Both the position numbers and the translations under genes were made by a program. From the NCBI GenBank assembly GCA_017537515.1, contig JAFYKO010000046.1, positions 1-7,480 on the forward strand: a DNA stretch of 7,480 bases, in the 5' to 3' direction. Source of the DNA: Clostridia bacterium. Lineage in GTDB: Bacteria > Bacillota > Clostridia > Christensenellales > UBA1242. The number at the start of each line of letters is the position of its first letter. Positions within the stretch are counted from its first letter, which is position 1. This document shows, piece by piece, positions 1 through 5,918 of this stretch. The notes under the pieces were generated by a model. That model saw only the letters and a list, made by a program, of their open reading frames with translations. It was not told the DNA's origin and did not search any database.

Positions 1-10
1 GCCTCTCATC

Positions 11-120
11 CAAAATCTTGTTAAAATTGAGGCTTGCCACACGCCGAAACAAGCGAAGTGGTAAGCAAGCTTTTTCTATCAAAGAGGTTGTTTTTTTCAA
101 AAGGCATTAAAATAAAAACC
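11..120 (+). repeat. Dispersed ~110-bp repeat, copy 1
   Basis: This stretch is a near copy, in opposite orientation, of 5919-6028. The core at 28-57 is identical over 30 nt to the complement of 5983-6012. Similarity with scattered mismatches and a one-base indel continues out to about 11 and 120. It contains an 8-bp stem, CTTGCCAC (33-40) with GTGGTAAG (58-65), one pair being a G-T wobble. On the minus strand it carries a short open frame (ATG at 122 or 107, stop at 21-23) ending in SLVSACGKPQF. Copy 2 preserves the same frame and stop. No ribosome binding site precedes it, so I treat it as part of the repeat, not a gene. The repeat may continue beyond the window start. No transposase is associated. 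Its nature is unknown; a non-autonomous mobile element or a dispersed intergenic repeat is most likely. Confidence 0.8.
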
Positions 121-140
121 ATAATTGCTAATTCACATAC

Positions 141-233
141 TACACCCCCGCAACCGCTTGCGGTTGCTCACTGGCAAGGCGGGGCGGTTAGAACCGCCAG
201 TCATTGGGCAACTTGGGTTGCCGGCTGGGTGTA
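141..233. repeat. Hairpin-rich tandem repeat, unit A
   Basis: First unit of a tandem structured repeat. TACACCC (141-147) can pair with GGGTGTA (227-233), enclosing three hairpins: GCAACCG/CGGTTGC (150-156 with 161-167), GGCGGTT/AACCGCC (183-189 with 192-198) and GGCAAC/GTTGCC (207-212 with 217-222). Drawn this way it is a four-way, cloverleaf-like fold. The linker CACTGGCAAGGCGGGG (169-184) is identical in unit B. Local G+C is far above the surrounding A/T-rich DNA. It has none of the conserved positions of a tRNA. Function unknown. Confidence 0.75.
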
Positions 234-234
234 A

Positions 235-324
235 TGCACCCGCAAGCTGAAAGCTTGCCACTGGCAAGGCGGGGTGGCAAGAGCCACTTTCATTGAGGCA
301 ACTAATGTTGCCTGGTTAGGTGTA
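235..324. repeat. Hairpin-rich tandem repeat, unit B
   Basis: Second unit, offset 94 bp from unit A. It has the same order of elements: GCAAGCT/AGCTTGC around a GAA loop (242-248 with 252-258), the shared linker (259-274), GTGGC/GCCAC (274-278 with 283-287), and GGCAAC/GTTGCC (297-302 with 307-312). The outer stem is TGCACC (235-240) with GGTGTA (319-324), including a G-T wobble. Stems 1 and 2 differ in sequence from unit A on both arms but remain complementary, which points to selection on a folded nucleic acid and not on a peptide. The unit junctions can also form local hairpins, GGGTG/CACCC (227-241) and GGTGT/ACACC (319-331), giving an alternative fold. Confidence 0.75.
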
Positions 325-325
325 T

Positions 326-411
326 TACACCCGCAGACGAAGTCTGCCAATGCCACCCGGGGGGCTTCCCCCGGCGGGGTGTGGGCGAGTAGCCCACCCG
401 CACGAAGTGCG
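326..411. repeat. Divergent third unit of the hairpin repeat
   Basis: Starts with TACACCC (326-332), 91 bp after the equivalent point in unit B, then the familiar first hairpin, GCAGAC-GAA-GTCTGC (333-347). After that it diverges: a very stable CCGGGGG/CCCCCGG stem with a GCTT loop (357-374), GTGGGC/GCCCAC (381-386 with 392-397) and CGCAC-GAA-GTGCG (399-411). It lacks the GGCAAC/GTTGCC hairpin. It may be a truncated or recombined unit, or the array terminus. Confidence 0.55.
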
Positions 412-420
412 AAATTTATT

Positions 421-454
421 TTGAAAATTAATTTGCGAAGCAAAGAATTTTCAA
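421..454. other. Nested A/T-rich hairpin
   Basis: TTGAAAATT (421-429) is perfectly complementary to AATTTTCAA (446-454). Inside lies a second stem, TTTGC-GAA-GCAAA (432-444), again with a GAA loop. The right arm is followed by TTTTTAATT. It could act as a weak terminator for transcription entering from the left, or be the last hairpin of the upstream repeat array. No gene is visible immediately to the left. Confidence 0.5.
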
Positions 455-524
455 TTTTTAATTAAAAAATAATAAAAAAATAATTCAAAAAAACGAAAAA
501 ATAATATATTTTTTCAAAAAAATG

Positions 525-540
525 TGCTATTATATAATTA
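525..540 (+). promoter_or_regulatory. Putative promoter of the ABC operon, possibly leaderless
   Basis: An extended -10 (TG at 525-526, one base, TATTAT at 528-533) lies 7 nt before the ATG at 541, so transcription would begin at or next to the start codon. A perfect TATAAT also occurs at 533-538, with TTTTCA (511-516) as a possible -35 at 16-nt spacing, but its start would fall inside codon 2. No Shine-Dalgarno sequence is present. A-tracts at 463-520 resemble an UP element. Based on motif reading only. Confidence 0.45.
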
Positions 541-2259
541 ATGACAAATTTCGAGTTCACAAAAAGGTACAGAAAGCCTTATTCAAAAACGTTTGCGTGC
601 GGAATTATTTTGAGTATCCTCAGCATAATTTTTGTTATGCTTTTGCCCCAAATAACACAACTGTTTATTGACTCCGTATTCTCCTTCACCGGCACACAAG
701 AACCCACCGTCGGCGTATGGTGGCAGGACTTTATCTCTGTTTTTTCAAGCCTCACCACAACCCAAATCGTGCTTTACCTCTCAATCAGCTTCATCCTCTG
801 TGCAGTGCTGAAAAACCTCTGCACTCTCCTCGCAACACAAAACTTCTTCAAGATTGGTATGCACGCCTGCGGAGACGTCCGCCAAGCCGGATTCCAAAAA
901 CTCGCACACCTCACCCCCACCCCAAGCAAAAGCCAAGTCTTCTTCAACTTCACAAGCGACATCGACGACTTGTACAATTACTACTGCTCAGTCTTGCCAA
1001 AACAAATCGCACTGCCAGTGCTGATTACCATCGCCAGCATCTTATGCCTTCTCATTGACTTTAAAATAACCCTGTGCTTTATTGCACTGTTGCCAACAAT
1101 AATTATTATCGGCTTCATATTCAACAAAAAATCCGTACAAAACTTCCGTACATCCCGCCAAAAACTAAGCGAAATGGTCCAAGCAGGCGAAGAAATTGTG
1201 GGAAATATAAAAGAAATAAAAGTCTTTGGCAACGAGGACTGGGCCCTCGAAAAATACACCCGCTACAACTCAAGCCACCTCTCCACAGTCAAGGACGCAA
1301 GCCTCTACATCAACAAACGCAACATCCTCCTAAACCTCATCCGAGTTGTGGGAATAATCATAGCCATAACCCTCTCCGCAGTGGCGTGCTTTAACGGAGA
1401 AATGTCAATCGGCTTTTTCGTGCTTTTATCTTCTTACGCCTTCACAATCTTCAACACCGCAGTCGACTTCGTGTCAAATAACTATGACCTCGGCATCGCA
1501 AACGCCGGTATCGAACGCCTAAACAACCTCATCTCTACTCACTCAGAATCTGAGGACAAGCCTGATTTCAAGGGTAACCCAACCATAACTTTTGAAAATG
1601 TCGACATCGCACTTGCGGGAAAAACTATGTTTTCAGACACAAATCTCACCTTTGAATTCGGCAAACATTATGCCCTAAACATCTCGCAAGGTGCCGGAAA
1701 AACCGCATTCGCCCGTATCCTTCTAGATTTTGCCAAACCCTCAAAAGGGCAAATAACCTTAAACTCCAAGCCTTGGGAAAACCTCAACCAAGCTTCCAAA
1801 CGCAAAATGTTTAGCTATATCTCCCAAGAAGCGTTTATTTTTGAAGGTAGCATTAAAGAAAATATTGTTATGTTTGCAGAAGAGAATCCCACTCGCCTTA
1901 AAAAAGCCCTAAAAACCGCAAATTTAACACCACTAATATCCAGCCTTGAACACAAAGCAGACACGTTTTTGTATGAAAACGGGGCAAACATAACCGCCCA
2001 AGACCGACAAAAAATAAACATCGCAAGGGCTGTTTTCAAGAACGCACCAATTCTGCTTATCGACAACGCTTTCAATAAGTTTAAAAAAGAAGAGACAGAG
2101 GCCCTCATCCTTGCCCTAAAAAAAGCATTTAAGGACAAGACAATTATCCTTCTTTCAAACAAGAAAAACGAAATTGCACTTTTTGAAAATGTGTTCACGC
2201 TCAAAAACGGACAACTTCAAGAAACAAACAAAAAGCAAAAAACGGGAGGTGCGAAATGA
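541..2259 (+). CDS. Degenerate type-1 ABC exporter half-transporter (subunit 1)
   Basis: A 572-residue inner-membrane half-transporter with an N-terminal transmembrane domain and a C-terminal nucleotide-binding domain. Six hydrophobic segments lie at about 18-45, 73-97, 151-172, 173-195, 264-284 and 285-305. Residues 216-235 (GEEIVGNIKEIKVFG...) match the cytoplasmic coupling region of ABC exporters. The ATPase domain (about 348-560) is eroded. Walker A is ISQGAGKT (381-388), with its first Gly replaced but Lys387 kept; the Q-loop Gln429 is present. The signature LSGGQ is ITAQD (484-488). Walker B is LLIDN (505-509), with Asn in place of the catalytic Glu. The switch His is Asn540. Length is normal for the family and the frame is intact, so a non-hydrolysing partner is likelier than a pseudogene. 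It overlaps the next gene by ATGA, implying a heterodimer. The substrate is unknown. The start is the first ATG, just before the expected N-terminal helix; no ribosome binding site precedes it. Confidence 0.9.
   Translation: MTNFEFTKRYRKPYSKTFACGIILSILSIIFVMLLPQITQLFIDSVFSFTGTQEPTVGVWWQDFISVFSSLTTTQIVLYLSISFILCAVLKNLCTLLATQNFFKIGMHACGDVRQAGFQKLAHLTPTPSKSQVFFNFTSDIDDLYNYYCSVLPKQIALPVLITIASILCLLIDFKITLCFIALLPTIIIIGFIFNKKSVQNFRTSRQKLSEMVQAGEEIVGNIKEIKVFGNEDWALEKYTRYNSSHLSTVKDASLYINKRNILLNLIRVVGIIIAITLSAVACFNGEMSIGFFVLLSSYAFTIFNTAVDFVSNNYDLGIANAGIERLNNLISTHSESEDKPDFKGNPTITFENVDIALAGKTMFSDTNLTFEFGKHYALNISQGAGKTAFARILLDFAKPSKGQITLNSKPWENLNQASKRKMFSYISQEAFIFEGSIKENIVMFAEENPTRLKKALKTANLTPLISSLEHKADTFLYENGANITAQDRQKINIARAVFKNAPILLIDNAFNKFKKEETEALILALKKAFKDKTIILLSNKKNEIALFENVFTLKNGQLQETNKKQKTGGAK
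2244..2250 (+). promoter_or_regulatory. Ribosome binding site for the second ABC gene
   Basis: GGGAGGT lies inside the last codons of the first ABC gene, 5 nt before the ATG at 2256. This supports the ATGA start/stop overlap and translational coupling, giving balanced synthesis of the two subunits. Confidence 0.85.
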
Positions 2260-3872
2260 AAAATAAAACGCTTTCAAGCTATATATTTTTTGATAAAACC
2301 CTTGCGTTTGGGGTTCTGCTTCTTGTTTTGTTTGCAAGTGCTTTGGCCCAAGCTACGCCGTATTTTCAAGGTCTTATCGTCGACAACGCAATTTTGACTT
2401 ATGAGGCCTCTTCGCTGGTTTCACTAAGCCTTGTTTTTGCAATCGTCTTGATTCTCGACGCTTTCGCAAGGGGGTATTTGACAATAATAATGACAAATCT
2501 CAGTTATAAAATCTCAGGCAATATAAGAAGTGATATATTTTCCGGGTTACTTCGCAAACCCCTCAGTTTTTTCGAGGAGACAAACAGCGGGGGGATTATC
2601 CAATCGACAAATTCGTTTGTGTATTACCTCGGGCAAACTCTTGCAAAAGGCCTAAACAACATCAGTTTGGGCGTTTCAAGGTTTTTGATAATCTTCGTTT
2701 ATGTTGTTATGCTCAACTTCAAACTCGCACTTGTCCTCGGGGGCCTTTATGTTGGCGTAGGCCTTGTGATGTCGCTGTTTGCTAGGATTATCTACGAAAA
2801 AGGCAAGGTGCTTAAACAAGCAGAACTCCACAGAAATTCGCTTATTTTGGAGAACCTAAGCGGACTTGAAACCTACCTTGCATACGAAAACAACAGCTTT
2901 ATGCCACATTACACAAAAGTTAACTCTGAATATGGAAAAATCCGTACAAAATACTATTGGCTTTACAACACTCTCACTCCCCTTGCAGACCTTCTCGCAA
3001 GCCTCGGAACCGTGATAATCTACCACATAGCCCTTGGCGACATCTTAGGCTTTTTGGAGATTGGTATTATTGTGTCAGTGCTGACGTACGCTTCAAGGGT
3101 AAGCCAGCCAATGCAGAGTATTTCAACTGGGCTTGGATATATCTTTGACGCAAAAACAACCCTCGACCTTGTTCAGGGCTTAAATGCAGAGCAAGGCAAG
3201 GACCTTAAAAGGAGTTTCAAGGGCAAAAACTTTGACATAACTTGCCAAAACCTCTCTTATGAAAATCCTTTGCAAAAGGCGAAAATAAAAAACCTCAATC
3301 TTGAAATTCCGTTTGGGCAGAAGGTTAAGATTGTCGGACGTCAAGGACTTGGCAAAACCGCATTTTCACACCTCTTGTGCGGGGTCTACACGCCGACAAG
3401 TGGCAAGGTTTTTATAGGCGACAACGACATTTCGACGCTTTCTCGCAGTGCTATTTCAAAAGTTGTTTCGGTTGCAAGCGACGATGTGGGGATATTTAAG
3501 GCAAGCATACTTCAAAACATCCGCTTCGGGAATAAGCGGGCAAGCGATAAAAAAGTTCGAGAGGCAATAAAAAAATCCGGGCTTTTGCCGTTTGTCAACA
3601 AGTTACCCGAAAAAGAAAACACCGTTATCAATGCGAATATGCTAAGCGAAGGCGAAAAACAGCTTATTGCGTTTGCTCGGCTTCTCATTAAGGATACGCC
3701 AATCATAATTTTTGACGAATTTACAAGAGACCTAAGTCCAGAGCTTAAAGCACGATTCCTCAAAAAGCTTGCAAAGTTTTCTGAAAACAAGACGTTGATT
3801 TACATCTCCCAAGAAAAAAACACAGACTTTAAGTTTGACAAAATCATAAACTTCCAAAAAACTTCTTCCTAG
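2256..3872 (+). CDS. Type-1 ABC exporter half-transporter (subunit 2)
   Basis: A 538-residue membrane half-transporter, the probable partner of the preceding gene. Hydrophobic segments lie at about 14-34, 52-70, 133-152, 157-177, 242-258 and 262-279, and the ATPase domain at about 325-535. This subunit keeps more of the ATPase machinery: A-loop Tyr335, a consensus Walker A GRQGLGKT (361-368) and Walker B IIIFDE (483-488) with catalytic Glu488. The signature is LSEGE (463-467), close to LSGGQ. Two residues are off-consensus: the Q-loop position is Asp409 by my alignment, and the switch His is Gln519. In a heterodimer its Walker A/B would face the ITAQD signature of subunit 1, so even the better site would be irregular. 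A homodimer would pair Glu488 with LSEGE and cannot be excluded. The transported substrate cannot be read from the sequence. The stop codon sits in the loop of a terminator hairpin. Confidence 0.92.
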   Translation: MKNKTLSSYIFFDKTLAFGVLLLVLFASALAQATPYFQGLIVDNAILTYEASSLVSLSLVFAIVLILDAFARGYLTIIMTNLSYKISGNIRSDIFSGLLRKPLSFFEETNSGGIIQSTNSFVYYLGQTLAKGLNNISLGVSRFLIIFVYVVMLNFKLALVLGGLYVGVGLVMSLFARIIYEKGKVLKQAELHRNSLILENLSGLETYLAYENNSFMPHYTKVNSEYGKIRTKYYWLYNTLTPLADLLASLGTVIIYHIALGDILGFLEIGIIVSVLTYASRVSQPMQSISTGLGYIFDAKTTLDLVQGLNAEQGKDLKRSFKGKNFDITCQNLSYENPLQKAKIKNLNLEIPFGQKVKIVGRQGLGKTAFSHLLCGVYTPTSGKVFIGDNDISTLSRSAISKVVSVASDDVGIFKASILQNIRFGNKRASDKKVREAIKKSGLLPFVNKLPEKENTVINANMLSEGEKQLIAFARLLIKDTPIIIFDEFTRDLSPELKARFLKKLAKFSENKTLIYISQEKNTDFKFDKIINFQKTSS

Positions 3873-3887
3873 TGGAGGAGGTTTTTT
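3856..3887. terminator. Bidirectional intrinsic terminator overlapping two stop codons
   Basis: A 14-bp stem, 3856-3869 with 3874-3887, is closed by a TAGT loop (3870-3873) and includes two G-T wobbles. The outer six pairs are A-T, so the stem ends in TTTTTT on either strand and can terminate from both sides. The TAG stop of the second ABC gene is the first three loop bases. The TAA of the convergent gene (3886-3888) lies in the T-run. Confidence 0.88.
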
Positions 3888-4839
3888 ATTCTTCCTTTTC
3901 TTGAAGAGTCGCAATTTGGTTGCAGTACATATTCTGCAATTTTTCTTCAAGCATTTCTTTTTGCTCCTTGACTGTTTCAAATTGTTTGCTTAAAGCCTCA
4001 AACTCACGCTCTTTGTCGGCAAGGGCTTTTATGGTTTGCCTTAGGCTTTGATTTGCGTTTTTAAGTTGAAGGAGTGAGGTTGCCTCGGCGTTGTCCTTGG
4101 CGGATTTTTTTACGAGTTTGACAAGGCCCAAAAAAAGGCTTTCAATTTCGCTGTCGCTTAAGAGTGCTTGTTTTTTTGGCATAACAATTAAATTTCCGCT
4201 GTTTTTTAAATTATTTTGAAAAGGTTTTTTTTGGCTGAATTTATTGTAATTTTCTTCTTGTTTTTCTCCCCTTTCAAAATCTGAAAAATTGCCTAAGAAT
4301 GCGTTATTTAAATGTTTTTTATTAAAATATTTATTTTTTAATTCATTTTTTAATAAATTATCGCTTTTTAATTGTTTTTTTAATAAATTATTATTTAATT
4401 TATTATTATTTATTTTTTTTGCAATTTTTTCAATATTTTTTTCGCTTAATTTTTTTGTGGCGTAAAACTTGTTTTGAAGTCTGAGCATAAGTTTCAAATC
4501 ACCTTTTGAGACTTCTTGACAAGCCTTTCGGATTGAGACGCCTTCTGCGACAAGCGACGCAACTTTTTGGAGTTGGCTGGTGCACTCTTCTGCTGAAAAA
4601 GGTTTTTGCTCTATTTTTTGGTGCTGTGTGAGGTCTATTTCAAACTCTTTGCAAGCTGATTTGTTTTTTTCGAACTCTTTTAGTTTGCTGTAATAAAAGT
4701 TTCGCACACTGAAAGTTTTTCTGCAAAACTTTTCTGCAAAGGTTGAGAATGCGACGAGAAGTGGCTGGTGTTTTCTCTTGCATTCTGCGACCATTGAAAA
4801 GAGTTTGCAAACCTCGGGTTTTGTCCACGCTAATTTCAT
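3886..4839 (-). CDS. RsfA-like (Myb/SANT-type) putative transcriptional regulator
   Basis: 317 residues from the ATG at 4839. I prefer this start over the in-frame GTG at 4848 because AGGTGG (4845-4850) lies 5 nt upstream and overlaps the GTG. The N-terminus (about 5-53, AWTKPEV...RNFYYSKLKEF) resembles the Myb-like DNA-binding domain of RsfA/YlbO sporulation regulators, with the opening Trp and an RNFYY segment where those proteins recognise DNA. A second helical block (about 82-125, with SIRKACQEV) looks like another helix-turn-helix. Residues 140-215 are a Lys/Asn-rich low-complexity linker with 10-residue repeats. Residues 253-303 have a heptad-like Leu/Glu/Lys pattern suggesting a coiled coil, so probably dimeric. 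No membrane segment. Target genes are unknown; the divergent neighbour is the natural candidate. Family assignment is by recollection of sequence pattern; the gene itself is secure. Confidence 0.8.
   Translation of the reverse strand: MKLAWTKPEVCKLFSMVAECKRKHQPLLVAFSTFAEKFCRKTFSVRNFYYSKLKEFEKNKSACKEFEIDLTQHQKIEQKPFSAEECTSQLQKVASLVAEGVSIRKACQEVSKGDLKLMLRLQNKFYATKKLSEKNIEKIAKKINNNKLNNNLLKKQLKSDNLLKNELKNKYFNKKHLNNAFLGNFSDFERGEKQEENYNKFSQKKPFQNNLKNSGNLIVMPKKQALLSDSEIESLFLGLVKLVKKSAKDNAEATSLLQLKNANQSLRQTIKALADKEREFEALSKQFETVKEQKEMLEEKLQNMYCNQIATLQEKEE
4331..4390. repeat. 30-bp tandem duplication inside the regulator linker
   Basis: 4331-4360 and 4361-4390 match at 25 of 30 positions, ending in the shared TTTTTTAATAAATTA. 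The unit is exactly 10 codons and encodes NLLKKQLKSD / NLLKNELKNK (residues 151-170). The flanking DNA, about 4300-4440, is almost pure A/T, so the linker has probably grown by slippage without breaking the frame. Confidence 0.75.
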
Positions 4840-4844
4840 AATAT

Positions 4845-4850
4845 CCACCT
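4845..4850 (-). promoter_or_regulatory. Ribosome binding site fixing the regulator start
   Basis: On the minus strand AGGTGG is followed by ATATT and the ATG at 4839. This spacing fits the ATG. The upstream GTG (4848-4846) is part of the same motif and so is unlikely to be the start. Confidence 0.8.
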
Positions 4851-4874
4851 ACCTTAAAAAGGTTGTTGCCAAAA

Positions 4875-4903
4875 ATTATGGTATTTATACATACAAAAAG
4901 CAA
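4875..4903 (-). promoter_or_regulatory. Putative promoter of the RsfA-like gene
   Basis: Minus strand: TTGCTT (4903-4898), 17-nt spacer, CATAAT (4880-4875). Transcription would start near 4868, giving a leader of about 29 nt that contains the AGGTGG site. It is interleaved with the divergent promoter of the 4924 gene, so autoregulation or co-regulation is plausible but unproven. Confidence 0.45.
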
Positions 4904-4911
4904 ATTGGAAA

Positions 4912-4917
4912 TATACT
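4912..4917 (+). promoter_or_regulatory. Putative -10 of the 4924 gene, leaderless architecture
   Basis: TATACT (4912-4917) is followed by six bases (AAATTT) and then the ATG at 4924. No convincing -35 is visible 16-18 nt upstream, and no Shine-Dalgarno lies between. If this is the -10 element, the transcript starts at or very near the start codon. Confidence 0.4.
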
Positions 4918-4923
4918 AAATTT

Positions 4924-5844
4924 ATGAGATATATTCTGTTCAGTCGAAGCGATGTACTTATTGAGGTTTTGGGCCAAGAGGGTGAGTTTTTTTCGAAAAG
5001 CGAGGTTGCAAAGCTTAACACTGCTACGACGAGTGAAGTTTTTGTTGGACAAATTGTCAAGGTTTATTCGCTGGGCAAGGAGTTTGTTCCGTTTTGCTTT
5101 GAGGTTGGGCGTCCGCACAAGAATATCAAGTTAATGCAACTTGAGGAGCATTGTCTTATTGAGATTCAGCCGGAAAGGGTTGTCAGTGGTGAGTTTTTTT
5201 TGAGCAAGGTTTTAAAAAACGGCGTTGCAAGTCTTGTTGGCGAGCCTTTTAGGTTTAATGTTTTCTTAGGTCAAGAAAAGTTTTCGCACGCTATTTCCGA
5301 GCGGATTTATGACTGTGAGATTTATGAAAAAAGGAATATTGTTTTTGTACTTGGGCGGAGTGTGGACTGGGATTTTTGCGTAGTTTTTCACAAGGTCAGC
5401 AAAGTTTTTTTGGAGTTTTGCGGGGATGTGGAGATAAGCGAGAGCAGAATTCACGCTGTGCAGTGTCTGAACACGCTTGCGAAACACGGAAAAGTAGTAG
5501 AGGTAGAGATAACAGATTCGGGGTTTGAGGTTTTAGGTTCTGAGGCGGTTTATCTTGGGGAGAAGCCGGCGTTTGTTCCGCATTTTTTGTCGCACATTGC
5601 GTTTTTTGAGGCTGTGAAGGTGAAGGACTTTAATCTTGCAAAGACTTATCTTGTGCCTGAGTTTGCGGAGAGTCTTTGTCCACAGCATTTTGAGGAGTTT
5701 TTTGGGGAGTTTGAGGTTATTCTTCCGCTTAGGCAACAGGGGGCGACGAGGGTCGCCCTGCTCTCCAAAAACTCCGAAGGCACCTTCCTCGGCCACACCT
5801 ACACCCTCGAACTCTCCGGAAACAAAATAAAAAATATATTTTAA
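4924..5844 (+). CDS. Conserved-looking protein of unknown function (306 aa)
   Basis: I do not recognise this protein. It has no signal peptide, no membrane segment and no obvious catalytic motif. It is rich in Phe, Val and Glu, with alternating hydrophobic stretches (for example RNIVFVLGRSVDWDFCVVF, 137-155) that suggest a mostly beta-strand soluble protein with a helical part near 225-262. Cys residues at 58, 77, 131, 152, 166, 181 and 252 do not form a CxxC pattern. It is transcribed divergently from the RsfA-like gene across an 84-bp gap and may be its target or partner. Base use changes abruptly at about residue 273 (position 5740): earlier codons are G/T-rich, the last 34 are C-rich, and a 7-bp hairpin (5741-5758) lies at the switch. 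The C-terminus may therefore have been replaced or extended. The start is the ATG next to the -10-like box. Confidence 0.72.
   Translation: MRYILFSRSDVLIEVLGQEGEFFSKSEVAKLNTATTSEVFVGQIVKVYSLGKEFVPFCFEVGRPHKNIKLMQLEEHCLIEIQPERVVSGEFFLSKVLKNGVASLVGEPFRFNVFLGQEKFSHAISERIYDCEIYEKRNIVFVLGRSVDWDFCVVFHKVSKVFLEFCGDVEISESRIHAVQCLNTLAKHGKVVEVEITDSGFEVLGSEAVYLGEKPAFVPHFLSHIAFFEAVKVKDFNLAKTYLVPEFAESLCPQHFEEFFGEFEVILPLRQQGATRVALLSKNSEGTFLGHTYTLELSGNKIKNIF
5741..5758. other. Intragenic hairpin at a composition switch
   Basis: GGGCGAC (5741-5747) pairs perfectly with GTCGCCC (5752-5758) around GAGG. It is inside the 4924 gene, exactly where codon use changes from G/T-rich to C-rich. It resembles the GC-rich hairpins at 357-411 in style, not in exact sequence. 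Confidence 0.6.
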
Positions 5845-5876
5845 TTCGCCGAAGGCGTAAGGCGTGAGGCGGAATT
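5843..5876. other. Small hairpin cluster after the 4924 gene
   Basis: CGCC-GAA-GGCG (5847-5857) forms a 4-bp stem with a GAA loop. An outer pairing of AATTCGCC (5843-5850) with GGCGGAATT (5868-5876) is possible with one bulge. No T-run follows, so it is a weak terminator candidate for the 4924 gene at best. Confidence 0.4.
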
Positions 5877-5918
5877 GAGTTAGGAATTAGGAGTGAGGAG
5901 TTAGGAGTTAGGAGTTGC
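5877..5918. repeat. Heptanucleotide tandem array
   Basis: Six in-register 7-mers: GAGTTAG, GAATTAG, GAGTGAG, GAGTTAG, GAGTTAG, GAGTTGC. The array ends exactly where the dispersed repeat copy 2 begins (5919). Noncoding; unit length 7 does not keep a reading frame and gives stops (TAG) in some frames. Confidence 0.85.

Noticed and set aside
141..233. tRNA gene suggested by the cloverleaf-like fold
   Set aside because: The closing stem and three hairpins lack the T-loop TTCRA motif, D-loop GG, and a plausible anticodon loop, and the hairpin loops are too short.
141..411. CRISPR array or integron attC sites
   Set aside because: Units are contiguous and similar throughout, with no unique spacers of constant length. 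No cas genes, integrase or attC core (RYYYAAC with its paired partner) is visible.
34..465. Open frames on both strands across the 5' repeat region
   Set aside because: They translate hairpin repeats, overlap one another on both strands, lack ribosome binding sites, and have no domain-like sequence. The between-unit changes preserve base pairing, not codons.
541..2259. First ABC gene as a pseudogene
   Set aside because: The frame is intact over 572 codons, six membrane segments and the Walker A lysine remain, and it is translationally coupled to the next gene. Loss of catalytic residues is common in one half of heterodimeric exporters.
774..3980. Antisense and alternate-frame ORFs inside the ABC genes, and an alternate-frame ORF at 3732-3980
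   Set aside because: They lie inside strongly supported coding sequence, or across the 3886-4839 gene end, have low-complexity or non-protein-like composition, and lack start signals.
4837..4848. GTG at 4848 as the start of the RsfA-like gene
   Set aside because: The GTG is part of the AGGTGG ribosome binding site, which is correctly spaced for the ATG at 4839.
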